A stretch of 64,000 nucleotides of DNA, from contig JAJFHE010000025.1 of NCBI GenBank assembly GCA_021775755.1, positions 124,001 through 188,000 on the forward strand. Reading direction: 5' to 3'. Under the pieces are notes generated by a model. It had not been told where the DNA came from, ran no database searches, and saw nothing but the letters and a program-made list of their open reading frames with translations. The stretch comes from Hyphomicrobiales bacterium (GTDB lineage: Bacteria; Pseudomonadota; Alphaproteobacteria; Rhizobiales; JAJFHB01). The translations under genes and the position numbers were made by a program. Shown in pieces: positions 43,623-51,914 of the stretch; the first letter of the stretch is position 1; each line of letters begins with the position of its first letter.

Positions 43623-45185
43623 TCAATTGGCGTTGGCGGCCGGCAGCGGCACGACGGTCACGTCGACAGTCGGGCTCGCCGAAGACGCGCGCTGCGGCGG
43701 CTCCGGTTTGGGAAGCGGAAGAGGATACTCACGATCGGTTTCGGCCGATGGTTCCGCACCGCCCGTGGCGCCGCCGGCGCCATCGCCCGATTCGACGGGA
43801 TCCGATGACGCTCTCGCGTCAGGGCTTTCGGCGGGTTCGGGTTCGGGTTCGGGTTCCGCTGCCGGTTCCGGCGTTTCAGCCACACCTGCCTCGACCGCAG
43901 AGGGTTCCTGGGTTTCAGGCTGCTGCGCGTTGGCCTGTTCACCATCGCCGGCAGCGTCGGCCGCCGCGGTGTCACCGGGCGTCTGACTTGCCAATTCGCC
44001 AGCAGCAGCAACAGCGGGGTCGACAGTGTCGGCGTCATTGGCAGCAGCAACTTCGCCGGCTGCAGCGGCCTCGGCTTCGGCGGCTGCACGCTCAGCTTCG
44101 CGTTCGGCGTTGCGGCGCTCACGCTCGATCTTGCGCCATTCGGCGACATTTCGGTTGTGCTCAACCAGGCTTGCCGCAAAAGCATGGCCGCCGGTTCCAT
44201 CCGCAACAAAAAACAGATCGTCGGTCGTTGCCGGCTGCAGCACGGCGGCAATGGCGGCGCGACCCGGATTGGCAATCGGCGTCGGCGGCAGCCCGTCGAT
44301 CTTGTAGGTGTTGTAGGGTGTACGGGTGTTGATGTCGGTGCGCGTCAGAGGGCGGCCGAGCGAGCCTTCGCCACCGACGATGCCGTAGATGATCGTCGGA
44401 TCCGACTGCAGCCGCATGGACCGCCGCAACCGGTTGACGAAAACGCTGGCGACGCGAGCGCGCTCGCCGCCAACGCCGGTTTCCTTTTCCACGATCGATG
44501 CCAGGATCAGCGCCTCATAGGGTTTGTCGATCGGCAGTCCTTCAGCACGCGAAGCCCATAACTCTTCAACGAGTTCCTGCTGCGCGTCGCGCATGCGCGA
44601 GATCATTGCCTGACGCGACGTGCCGCGCGTGAATGCATACGTGTCGGGAAGCAGCGCTCCTTCGGCCGGGATTTGGCTAATTTCGCCAGTCAGGACCGGA
44701 TCGGCCTCAAGTTTCGCCACGATCTGCCGTGTCGTCAGCCCTTCGGGAACCGTAACCGAATACTGAATTGCCCGCCCCGCAGTGAGCGCGCTCATGACCT
44801 GATTCATGCTGGTGCCGGCGGGAAACTGGTATTCGCCCGCCTTCAGGCTGCCATTGGCGCGGTGAGCGAGAACACCCATGATGAAGATCTTGTCGCTGTC
44901 CACGACGCCCTCATCGTAAAGGGTGGCGGCGATTTCCTGCAGGCCCTGTCCCCGTGCGATGTCAACGGTGCGATCTGTCGCCAAAGGTCCGGGCGCATCG
45001 AATGCCGTCGTGACATACAAATAGGCGCCGCCCGCCACCGCGGCGAGCAGCAGGCACATCATCAGCAATCCACCAATCAGGTTGGCGGCGCGGCGCACCA
45101 GACTTCCGCCAGCCTCGGGTACGCGAGCGCTTCGCATGTCGCGAAAATCGTCGTAGTCGTCGTCGTAATCGTATTCGCCGGTCAT
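43623..45185 (-). CDS. mltG: Endolytic murein transglycosylase MltG with long disordered C-terminal tail
   Basis: A 520-residue inner-membrane protein that cleaves nascent glycan strands. An acidic cytoplasmic N-terminus with many D/Y is followed by one transmembrane helix (about residues 35-58), then a YceG core to about 345. The catalytic glutamate lies in ASIVEKETGVGGERARVASVFVNRL; SDPTIIYG and TYKIDGLPPTPIANPG are hallmarks. The last 170 residues are Ala/Glu/Pro-rich, with a (PE)n run and a coiled-coil-like RNAEREAERAAAEAEA. Standard MltG lacks this tail. Confidence 0.94.
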   Translation of the reverse strand: MTGEYDYDDDYDDFRDMRSARVPEAGGSLVRRAANLIGGLLMMCLLLAAVAGGAYLYVTTAFDAPGPLATDRTVDIARGQGLQEIAATLYDEGVVDSDKIFIMGVLAHRANGSLKAGEYQFPAGTSMNQVMSALTAGRAIQYSVTVPEGLTTRQIVAKLEADPVLTGEISQIPAEGALLPDTYAFTRGTSRQAMISRMRDAQQELVEELWASRAEGLPIDKPYEALILASIVEKETGVGGERARVASVFVNRLRRSMRLQSDPTIIYGIVGGEGSLGRPLTRTDINTRTPYNTYKIDGLPPTPIANPGRAAIAAVLQPATTDDLFFVADGTGGHAFAASLVEHNRNVAEWRKIERERRNAEREAERAAAEAEAAAAGEVAAANDADTVDPAVAAAGELASQTPGDTAAADAAGDGEQANAQQPETQEPSAVEAGVAETPEPAAEPEPEPEPAESPDARASSDPVESGDGAGGATGGAEPSAETDREYPLPLPKPEPPQRASSASPTVDVTVVPLPAANAN

Positions 45186-45228
45186 CGTTAGCCTATTTCC
45201 GCTCCGACGCAGGGCGCGACATGAACGC

Positions 45229-46494
45229 TTAGCCTTCGTGGCGCCGGAGGATCAGCGATGCGTTCGTCCCACCAAAGCCAAATGAATTGGACAATACTAT
45301 GTTGATGTCCGCGTTTTTGGCCTCGTGAGGAACCAGATCGATCCCCGTTTCGATCGATGGATTATCCAGATTGAGTGTCGGAGGCGCAAGGTTGTCGCGA
45401 ATCGCGAGAATCGAAAAAATGGTCTCCACAGCGCCCGCCGCACCCAACAGGTGACCGATGGCGGATTTGGTCGATGACATGCACAAGCTGCCAACGTCAC
45501 CGCCAAATAGCCGCTCGACCGCACCGAGTTCGATTTCGTCGCCGAGCGGCGTCGAGGTGCCGTGTGCGTTGATGTAGTCGATGTCCTTCGGCTCGATCCC
45601 GGCGCGCTTGATGGCAGCCTGCATGGAACGGAAGGCGCCGTCGCCATCTGACGCCGGCGCGGTGATGTGGTGGGCATCGCCGGACAGCCCGTAACCAATC
45701 ACCTCACCATAAATCTTGGCGCCGCGCGCGCGGGCATGCTCAAGTTCTTCAAGCACGACGACGCCCGCGCCCTCGCCCATGACAAAACCGTCCCGGTCAA
45801 CGTCGTAAGGGCGCGAGGCGCGTTGCGGATCATCGTTGAAATGAGTTGAAAGAGCCCTGCACGCCGAAAAGCCGGCGATGCTCAGACGGCACAGCGCCGC
45901 TTCGGTGCCGCCGGCGACCATAACATCGGCATCGCCCAGCATGATCAGGCGGGATGCATCGCCAATGGCGTGCGCGCCGGTCGAACAGGCCGTCACCACC
46001 GAATGGTTCGGCCCTTTCATGCCATAGCGGATCGATACATAGCCCGACGCGAGATTGATCAGGCGTCCGGGAATAAAGAACGGACTGACACGGCGCGGAC
46101 CCTTTTCGGCCAGAAGCAGAGACGTTTGCTCGATACCGATCAGCCCGCCGATGCCGGATCCGATCATGACGCCTGTGGCAATCTGGTCCTCGTATGACTC
46201 TGGTTTCCAGCCTGAATCTTCAACCGCCTGCACCGCGGCGCACATGCCATATATAATGAACGGATCGACGCGGCGTTGTTCCTTCGGGTCCATCCAGTCG
46301 TCGGCGTTGAAGGTTCCGTTCGACCCATCGCCGACCGGTATCGGGCAGCCGATTTTGGAGGCCAGATCGGAAACTTCGAAGCTGTCGATCTTGCGCGCGG
46401 CACTTTCACCGGCGATCAGCTTGGCCCACGTCTCTTCGACGCCGCACGCCAGCGGGCTGACCATTCCCATACCTGTGATGACTATACGTCGCAT
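45229..46494 (-). CDS. fabF: Beta-ketoacyl-ACP synthase II
   Basis: A 421-residue condensing enzyme of type II fatty acid synthesis. The triad is C170 (TACSTG), H311 (NAHGTST) and H348 (KSAIGHLLG). NSFGFGGTNASL closes the C-terminus. It follows acpP by about 120 bp and precedes mltG. The segment around residues 55-70 (VGDGSNGTFNADDWM) matches alphaproteobacterial FabF. Confidence 0.96.
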   Translation of the reverse strand: MRRIVITGMGMVSPLACGVEETWAKLIAGESAARKIDSFEVSDLASKIGCPIPVGDGSNGTFNADDWMDPKEQRRVDPFIIYGMCAAVQAVEDSGWKPESYEDQIATGVMIGSGIGGLIGIEQTSLLLAEKGPRRVSPFFIPGRLINLASGYVSIRYGMKGPNHSVVTACSTGAHAIGDASRLIMLGDADVMVAGGTEAALCRLSIAGFSACRALSTHFNDDPQRASRPYDVDRDGFVMGEGAGVVVLEELEHARARGAKIYGEVIGYGLSGDAHHITAPASDGDGAFRSMQAAIKRAGIEPKDIDYINAHGTSTPLGDEIELGAVERLFGGDVGSLCMSSTKSAIGHLLGAAGAVETIFSILAIRDNLAPPTLNLDNPSIETGIDLVPHEAKNADINIVLSNSFGFGGTNASLILRRHEG

Positions 46495-46612
46495 CGCCGT
46501 GAACCGACCCTCGCCGCCTCGCGTTAAACCTCTAGCCGTTCAAATTCCGGTCGCACTACAGTTGAGCGCGCCACCGGACGCCGCCCGGCAAGGGAACGTG
46601 TGAGAGGGCGCG

Positions 46613-46852
46613 TCAGGACGACGCGTTACCCTCGATGAACTTCACAGCGTCGCCAACCGTTTGGATGGTCTCAGCCGCGTCATCGGGGATTTCGATACCG
46701 AACTCTTCCTCGAACGCCATTACGAGTTCCACGGTATCGAGGCTGTCGGCGCCCAGATCATCAATGAAACTGGCTTCCTGACTGACCTTGTCCTCGGAGG
46801 TTCCGAGATGCTCCACTACGATCTTTTTGACGCGATCTGCGATATCACTCAT
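46613..46852 (-). CDS. acpP: Acyl carrier protein
   Basis: A 79-residue acidic four-helix protein that carries acyl chains on phosphopantetheine. The attachment serine is S37 in [19 protein letters not shown]. The start [17 protein letters not shown] at 46852 is the family norm; the frame is open five codons further. It lies about 200 bp after fabG and may have its own promoter. Confidence 0.97.
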   Translation of the reverse strand: MSDIADRVKKIVVEHLGTSEDKVSQEASFIDDLGADSLDTVELVMAFEEEFGIEIPDDAAETIQTVGDAVKFIEGNASS

Positions 46853-47048
46853 GTTTGTAGTCCTCAAATTATCCTATTGACACCACTTGGCGCTAGAAGG
46901 TCACATCGAGGCATAATTGCCTTGCTTTTCAACTGCCTGATACGATTCTCACTATGTCCAAACCCCGGGTGGCCCGGCAGAAGTCCGGCGCTTCCTAACA
47001 CATATCCCACGCATTTTCCAGCGACGCGGGAGGTCAGAAAACACAGCG

Positions 47049-47786
47049 TCAAACCATCGCCATTCCACCATTAACGTGCAGCGTTTGCCCGGTTACATAA
47101 CCCGCTTCATCGCTTGCCAGATATACCGCCGCCGTCGCCACATCGGAAGGTTCGCCAAGTTTTGCTGCAGGAACTTTACTCAAGATCGCCTCTCGCTGGG
47201 CATCCGTCAATGCATCCGTCATCGGAGTGGCCACAAATCCGGGAGCAATGCAATTCACGGTGATGCCGCGATTCGCAACCTCTTGGGCCAGCGACTTGCT
47301 CATCCCAATCATGCCGGCCTTCGAGGCCGCGTAGTTGACCTGCCCCGGGTTACCGGTGACGCCGACAATAGACGTAATGCCGATAATCCGCCCCCAGCGG
47401 CGCTTCATCATGCCGCGCAGCGAGGCGCGTGCAAGACGGAACGATGCCGTGAGGTTCACGGCTATAACCTGATCCCACTCTTCGTCCTTCATGCGCATAC
47501 TGAGATTGTCGCGCGTCAAGCCGGCATTGTTGACGAGAACATCCACAGAGCCCATGGCGGCGCCGGCAGCGGGGATAAGCTCCGCGACAGACGCCGTGTC
47601 TGACAGATTGCACGGACACACATGCGAGCGTTCGCCAAGCTCCGCTGCAAGCGATGCCAGGGCATCTTCCCGAGTGCCCGACAGCGCCACCGCTGCGCCG
47701 CGCTCGTGCAGTGCACGCGCGATCGCCGCGCCGATGCCGCCGCTGGCACCTGTAATCAGGGCGTTTTTGCCGCTCAGGTCGAACAT
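47049..47786 (-). CDS. fabG: 3-oxoacyl-ACP reductase
   Basis: A 245-residue SDR reductase of fatty acid elongation. The NADPH motif is TGASGGIGAAIA. NNAGLTRDN, a serine in ITSIVG and Y-A-A-S-K (VNYAASKAGMIGMSKSLAQE) form the catalytic set. PGFVATPMTDAL and the VTGQTLHVNGGMAM ending are FabG-typical. The ATG at 47786 follows GAGGTGG. It is downstream of fabD with about 30 bp between. Confidence 0.96.
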   Translation of the reverse strand: MFDLSGKNALITGASGGIGAAIARALHERGAAVALSGTREDALASLAAELGERSHVCPCNLSDTASVAELIPAAGAAMGSVDVLVNNAGLTRDNLSMRMKDEEWDQVIAVNLTASFRLARASLRGMMKRRWGRIIGITSIVGVTGNPGQVNYAASKAGMIGMSKSLAQEVANRGITVNCIAPGFVATPMTDALTDAQREAILSKVPAAKLGEPSDVATAAVYLASDEAGYVTGQTLHVNGGMAMV

Positions 47787-47815
47787 TTCCACCTCTTGCT
47801 TACTCGCTGCCGGTC

Positions 47816-48757
47816 TTAGAGCGCGTTTAGAGCCGTCTCAATATCGTCCGGCGTGCCGACCGATTGAGCGTTCAGATCGCGGTTGATCCGGCGGGCAAGA
47901 CCACTCAATACCTTGCCGGCACCAACTTCGTACAGCGTCTCAACGCCGTTTTCAGCCATGAAACCGACACACTCGCGCCATCGCACCATTCCAACGACCT
48001 GCTCCACAAGGCTTGTGCGGATGTCGTCAGGAGCGACGAGACGGCCGGCTGACACATTGGCGACCAGGGGCACCTTGGGTGCCGCCATCTCCAGACCGCC
48101 GAGCGCTTCGGCCATGGCGTCGGCCGCCGGCTGCATCAAACTGCAGTGAAAAGGGGCGCTTACGGGAAGGATCATGGCGCGGCGCGCACCGTGCTCCTTG
48201 GCAATTTCAACCGCCCTTTCAACGGCGGCGAGATGACCGCTCACGACGACTTGCCCCGGGGCGTTGTCGTTCGCCGCCTGGCAAACGTCTCCAGCCGCCG
48301 CTTCGGCCGCCACTTTAATCGCCTGTTCGACATCGAGGCCCAACAGCGCGGCCATCGCTCCCTCGCCGACAGGCACTGCCTGCTGCATGGCCCGCCCCCG
48401 AACTTTCAGAAGTCGCGCCGCATCCGCGATGGAAAAACTTCCCGCCGCCGCTAGTGCAGAGTACTCGCCGAGCGAGTGACCGGCGACAAACGAGGCCTTT
48501 TCTGCAAGAGAAATTGAACCTTCGCGCTCCAGCGTGCGCATCGCGGCAAGACTGACGGCCATCAATGCCGGCTGGGCATTCTCCGTGAGCGTCAGTTCCG
48601 GTTCCGGGCCTTCCCACATCAGCTTTGAGAGATTCTGAGACAGCGCATCGTCGACCTCTTGGAAGACCTCGCGCGCGGCGGAAAACGCCTCGGCGAGATC
48701 GCAACCCATGCCGACCTGTTGGCTTCCCTGACCGGGGAAGGTAAACGCAACTGTCAT
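47816..48757 (-). CDS. fabD: Malonyl-CoA:ACP transacylase
   Basis: A 313-residue transacylase that loads malonyl units onto ACP. TFPGQGSQQVGMG at the N-terminus, nucleophile S95 in GHSLGEYSAL, and the catalytic histidine in VSAPFHCSLM are visible. It is the first gene of the fab cluster, driven by a promoter at 48867-48894, with tandem 11-bp repeats in its leader. Confidence 0.96.
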   Translation of the reverse strand: MTVAFTFPGQGSQQVGMGCDLAEAFSAAREVFQEVDDALSQNLSKLMWEGPEPELTLTENAQPALMAVSLAAMRTLEREGSISLAEKASFVAGHSLGEYSALAAAGSFSIADAARLLKVRGRAMQQAVPVGEGAMAALLGLDVEQAIKVAAEAAAGDVCQAANDNAPGQVVVSGHLAAVERAVEIAKEHGARRAMILPVSAPFHCSLMQPAADAMAEALGGLEMAAPKVPLVANVSAGRLVAPDDIRTSLVEQVVGMVRWRECVGFMAENGVETLYEVGAGKVLSGLARRINRDLNAQSVGTPDDIETALNAL

Positions 48758-48787
48758 GTCGTCTCGGTCCCGCTGTTTTAACCCAAT

Positions 48788-48831
48788 GCTGCGTTGGGGC
48801 TGCGTTGGGGCTGCACTGGCGCTGCGTTGGG
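48788..48831. repeat. Four tandem 11-bp units in the fabD leader
   Basis: Units at 48788-48798, 48799-48809 and 48821-48831 are identical (GCTGCGTTGGG). The unit at 48810-48820 is GCTGCACTGGC. On the transcribed strand they read CCCAACGCAGC. They lie 31-74 bases before the fabD start codon and downstream of its predicted transcription start. Confidence 0.9.
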
Positions 48832-48866
48832 CGAATGCTCTTTGGGAAGCGCCGCAATTTCGGCCA

Positions 48867-48894
48867 CTGATACTTGATTGGCCGGTACTGTCAA
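48867..48894 (-). promoter_or_regulatory. Predicted sigma-70-type promoter of fabD
   Basis: On the minus strand a perfect TTGACA (48894-48889) is followed by a 16-bp spacer and TATCAG (48872-48867), four of six matches to the -10 consensus. Transcription would begin near 48860, leaving a leader of about 100 bases. Confidence 0.6.
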
Positions 48895-48958
48895 GACGGG
48901 CGCGCTAGGGCCGGGATAACCGCGCCTGCGGCCGGGTGTCCGGCGCGCGCGATAGTCC

Positions 48959-48986
48959 TTGCCATTGGCGCCGTTTTGCGTATAAC
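48959..48986 (+). promoter_or_regulatory. Predicted sigma-70-type promoter of the rpsF operon
   Basis: TTGCCA (48959-48964), a 16-bp spacer and TATAAC (48981-48986). The leader to the rpsF start would be about 195 bases, long enough for the autoregulatory structures known for S6/S18 operons. Confidence 0.6.
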
Positions 48987-49105
48987 AGCGCGCAGATTCA
49001 AGGTTTCGGTCGGAGGCTGAACCTGGGAGCGCGCCTGTTGCGCGTCGGAAGGCTGATCGAGCCGCCCGGTCCCTCGGTGTCTCCGCTCTTTTGACGTACC
49101 TTCCT

Positions 49106-49133
49106 TTGAGCCTTTCCACAATTCGGGGCTCAA
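49106..49133 (+). promoter_or_regulatory. Leader hairpin upstream of rpsF
   Basis: TTGAGCC (49106-49112) pairs perfectly with GGCTCAA (49127-49133) across a 14-base loop. In many bacteria the S6:S18 complex binds an mRNA leader to repress the operon. Position fits such a role, but I could not match the conserved CCG internal loop with certainty. Confidence 0.35.
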
Positions 49134-49189
49134 GAGGGGCTCTGCGCCGGAACTTGAAGCAAGGAAAACGTTGGAAAGGCCTGAAATTC

Positions 49190-49717
49190 ATGCCGTTATA
49201 CGAGCACGTATTCATGGTGCGCCAGGATGTGTCGACCGCGCAGGTGGAGACTCTGACGGACCAGTTCAAGGACGTCATCCAAGAAGGTGGCGGCGAAATC
49301 AAAAAAGCGGAGTATTGGGGCGTCAAGTCGCTCAGCTTCCGCATCAAGAAGAACCGTAAGGCGCATTACTCGCTGATGAACATCGACGCGGGATCCACTG
49401 CGGTAGCGGAAATGGAACGCCAGATGCGTCTCAATGACGACGTCATCCGCTTCCTCACCCTGCGCGTTGATGAGCATGAAGAAGGCCCGTCGGCAATGAT
49501 GCGCAGCCGCGGTGGCCGTGACGACCGCAGAGGCGGCAACTTCGGCGACCGTGACCGCCGACCGCCGCGGCCCGCGCAGAGCGAAAGCACACCGGCACCT
49601 GCAGCAGCCAAGGACGCTGAAGCAAAACCCGCCGAAGCCAGCAAATCCGCCGAAGCCAGCAAACCCGGCGAAGCCAGCAAACCCGCCGAAGCCAGTAAAG
49701 AGGAGGCCAGCAAATGA
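49190..49717 (+). CDS. rpsF: 30S ribosomal protein S6 with repetitive C-terminal tail
   Basis: A 175-residue S6. The core is [43 protein letters not shown] and [20 protein letters not shown] (to about residue 105). After an Arg/Gly/Asp-rich stretch ([20 protein letters not shown]) the tail is a hexapeptide repeat of the type P-A-E-A-S-K. S6 binds S18 in the 30S platform. The ATG at 49190 starts the family N-terminus. Its stop overlaps rpsR (ATGA). Confidence 0.96.
   Translation: MPLYEHVFMVRQDVSTAQVETLTDQFKDVIQEGGGEIKKAEYWGVKSLSFRIKKNRKAHYSLMNIDAGSTAVAEMERQMRLNDDVIRFLTLRVDEHEEGPSAMMRSRGGRDDRRGGNFGDRDRRPPRPAQSESTPAPAAAKDAEAKPAEASKSAEASKPGEASKPAEASKEEASK
49628..49699 (+). repeat. Four 18-bp tandem repeats encoding the S6 tail
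   Basis: Four consecutive six-codon units encode [18 protein letters not shown] and PAEASK, followed by a shortened EEASK unit before the stop. The codons are nearly identical (GAAGCCAGCAAA core), so recent slippage expansion is likely. Confidence 0.9.
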
Positions 49718-49959
49718 GCATGTCACCCTCCCCGGCCCGCCGGCCGTTCTTCCGGCGCCGCAAAACCTGCCCGTTCTCCAGCGATAATGCGCCGAAGATC
49801 GACTACAAGGATACGCGGCTTCTACAGCGCTACGTTTCAGAGCGTGGAAAGATCGTGCCGAGCCGCATCACCGCGGTATCGGCAAAAAGGCAACGCGAAC
49901 TGGCGCGCGCCATCAAACGCGCCCGGTTTCTTGGACTGCTGCCCTATCTCGTAAAGTAG
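49714..49959 (+). CDS. rpsR: 30S ribosomal protein S18
   Basis: An 81-residue S18. [25 protein letters not shown] and [35 protein letters not shown] are the conserved core. It is translationally coupled to rpsF through an overlapping ATGA. It is encoded in the usual rpsF-rpsR order. Confidence 0.97.
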   Translation: MSMSPSPARRPFFRRRKTCPFSSDNAPKIDYKDTRLLQRYVSERGKIVPSRITAVSAKRQRELARAIKRARFLGLLPYLVK

Positions 49960-50030
49960 ACCGGGCACTTAGATTGAGGTTGGGGCAGGCCTGGACCTGC
50001 CTCTAACCGCTTAATGCGGGACAGCTGACC

Positions 50031-51023
50031 ATGGCAGGTTACATCTTTATATCCATAGGTTCGGGACTTACGTCGGCGCTTTTGTTCGGCTCCGTTCTGT
50101 CGCCCTCTCTGTTGTCGATCATCCTGCTTTATTTCGTGCCCCTGCCGCTGTTCATCGCAGCAATGGGCTGGGGTGCCACGAGCGCGGCAATCGGCGGTGG
50201 TGCGGCTGCCATTGCCCTCACCGCAGTGTTCGGATTCAAGGCCGGCGCAATTCACCTCATCGGCTTTTCGGCACCGGCCTTTATTCTTGGCTACCTTGCC
50301 ATGCTGGCGCGCTCCGGCGATGGCGGCGAGGCCGGTACCGCGGGCGCTGCTCCCGCGGAATGGTACCCGGCCGGACGGCTGATCATCTGGTGCGCGGGCA
50401 TCGCCGCGGTTCTTGCACTATTCCCCGTTGCCCTGCTCGGGCCCGATGCCGAAACCTTCTACTCGACAATGCGCGCTCAGGTCGTCGCCTGGCTGGAGGC
50501 GCAGCCGGAACTGAAGCGCAGCCTGACGGTTGGATCGGACGGTGCCGGTTTCGACTGGCTGGTGTCGCAGCTCGTGTTCGCCATGGTGCCGTCGGCGGCG
50601 ATCGTCACCATGCTCACCCTGCTGGCCAACGTCTGGCTAGCCAACAAGGTTGTCGCGGTGTCGGGGCGGCGCGCGCGCACCTGGAGCGCGTTCAGTGAGC
50701 TTGAGCTGCCGCGCAGCGCCGTCGTCGCAACGCTGATTGCCGCCGCGGCCGCGTTCGTGCCCGGTACCGTAGGCCTGCTGGCCACCGCACCGGCATCCAC
50801 CCTTTTCGCCGCCTACACGATTCTTGGTCTTGCGGTCATTCATTTCACCGCCCGGCACATCCCGGCGAGACCACTGATCCTCGGCTCGATTTATCTGGCG
50901 CTGTTCGTTTTCAGCTGGATTGCCGCCTTTGCCTTCGCCGCGCTCGGCCTTGCCGAGACGGTTCTCAAAATTCGCCGCCGGCGCCCGCCTCGTCCGGACA
51001 CCGGCGACCGCAAACCTGACTAA
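50031..51023 (+). CDS. DUF2232 integral membrane protein
   Basis: A 330-residue polytopic protein with about eight hydrophobic helices and a short charged tail ([13 protein letters not shown]). [34 protein letters not shown] matches the DUF2232 N-terminal region. A gene of this family between rpsR and rplI is a known arrangement in Rhizobiales. Biochemical function unknown. Confidence 0.85.
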   Translation: MAGYIFISIGSGLTSALLFGSVLSPSLLSIILLYFVPLPLFIAAMGWGATSAAIGGGAAAIALTAVFGFKAGAIHLIGFSAPAFILGYLAMLARSGDGGEAGTAGAAPAEWYPAGRLIIWCAGIAAVLALFPVALLGPDAETFYSTMRAQVVAWLEAQPELKRSLTVGSDGAGFDWLVSQLVFAMVPSAAIVTMLTLLANVWLANKVVAVSGRRARTWSAFSELELPRSAVVATLIAAAAAFVPGTVGLLATAPASTLFAAYTILGLAVIHFTARHIPARPLILGSIYLALFVFSWIAAFAFAALGLAETVLKIRRRRPPRPDTGDRKPD

Positions 51024-51066
51024 CAGTTTATTTCAATCACAACGTACGAAAGTAAGGAGAAGCATC

Positions 51067-51741
51067 ATGGAAGTCGTATTGCTGGAGAGGATCGAAAGAC
51101 TCGGCCAGATGGGAGACGTGGTCCGCGTCAAGGATGGCTATGCACGGAATTTCCTGCTGCCACAGAAGAAAGCCTTGCGCGCCACAAAGGTAAACATGGA
51201 GCAGTTCGAGACACAGAAAGTGCAGCTCGAGGCGCATAATCTCGAGCGCAAGACGGAAGCGGAAGCCGTGTCCGGAAAAATCGAGGGCAGCGTATTCGTG
51301 GCGCTTCGCCAGGCCGGCGATTCAGGTCAGTTGTACGGCTCGGTCTCGACACGCGACGTCGCCCAACTCGTGACCGAAGGCGGCGCGACGGTGACGCGCA
51401 ATCAGATCATTCTGGACCGGCCCATCAAGACCGTTGGCCTGCACGATGTGCGCGTCGCACTCCATCCTGAAGTCGAAGTAAGCCTCACCATCAACGTCGC
51501 CCGTTCAGACGATGAAGCCGAGCGACAGGCGCGCGGCGAAACAATCGGCATCGACGATGAGTATTTGGACGACCAAGAGGAGGCGATTTCCGCCGAGGAA
51601 GTATTTGAAGACGAATCACTGGCGGAACAGGCCGAAGAAGAGCTTGCTGAAGGCGAGAGCGATGACGCTAACGAAACCGAAGAAGGTGGGAGTAGAGATG
51701 AATCCGGCACCGGGGATGAATCCAGCGACGAAGAAAGCTGA
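51067..51741 (+). CDS. rplI: 50S ribosomal protein L9 with acidic C-terminal extension
   Basis: A 224-residue L9. The N-domain is [37 protein letters not shown], followed by the connecting helix and the C-domain ([39 protein letters not shown], to about residue 150). The remaining 70 residues are mostly Asp/Glu/Ser ([26 protein letters not shown]). L9 of most bacteria is near 150 residues. It follows DUF2232 by 43 bp. Confidence 0.96.
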   Translation: MEVVLLERIERLGQMGDVVRVKDGYARNFLLPQKKALRATKVNMEQFETQKVQLEAHNLERKTEAEAVSGKIEGSVFVALRQAGDSGQLYGSVSTRDVAQLVTEGGATVTRNQIILDRPIKTVGLHDVRVALHPEVEVSLTINVARSDDEAERQARGETIGIDDEYLDDQEEAISAEEVFEDESLAEQAEEELAEGESDDANETEEGGSRDESGTGDESSDEES

Positions 51742-51846
51742 TGCCGTCTGCCCGGTGGCGCGTTAACCCTTAACTAAGTCGCCCTGTAAACTCTACCCAA
51801 TAGGGGCTTGCCGACGATCAAGAAATAATGGCAGATTATAGGGAAT

Positions 51847-51871
51847 GCGCGCATCACGTGGTGATGCGCGC
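51847..51871. terminator. Strong hairpin downstream of rplI
   Basis: GCGCGCATCAC (51847-51857) pairs perfectly with GTGATGCGCGC (51861-51871) around a GTG loop. No U-tract follows, so termination would be inefficient without Rho. It could also be a protein-binding palindrome ahead of the cyclopropane synthase gene. Confidence 0.5.
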
Positions 51872-51914
51872 GCCCTTGGAAATGGCTTGAGTGGGCAGAT
51901 ATCTGCATCTGCAA

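Larger units (their letters stand above)
48758..49189. other. Divergent regulatory region between fabD and rpsF
   Basis: No gene is evident in these 432 bases. They contain a minus-strand promoter for fabD (48867-48894), a plus-strand promoter for rpsF (48959-48986), four tandem 11-bp units in the fabD leader (48788-48831) and a hairpin in the rpsF leader (49106-49133). Short overlapping frames have unsuitable composition. Confidence 0.75.

Noticed and set aside
49628-49699. Regular repeats in rpsF as a possible CRISPR-like array
   Set aside because: The units are contiguous with no spacers and encode an in-frame hexapeptide tail of S6.
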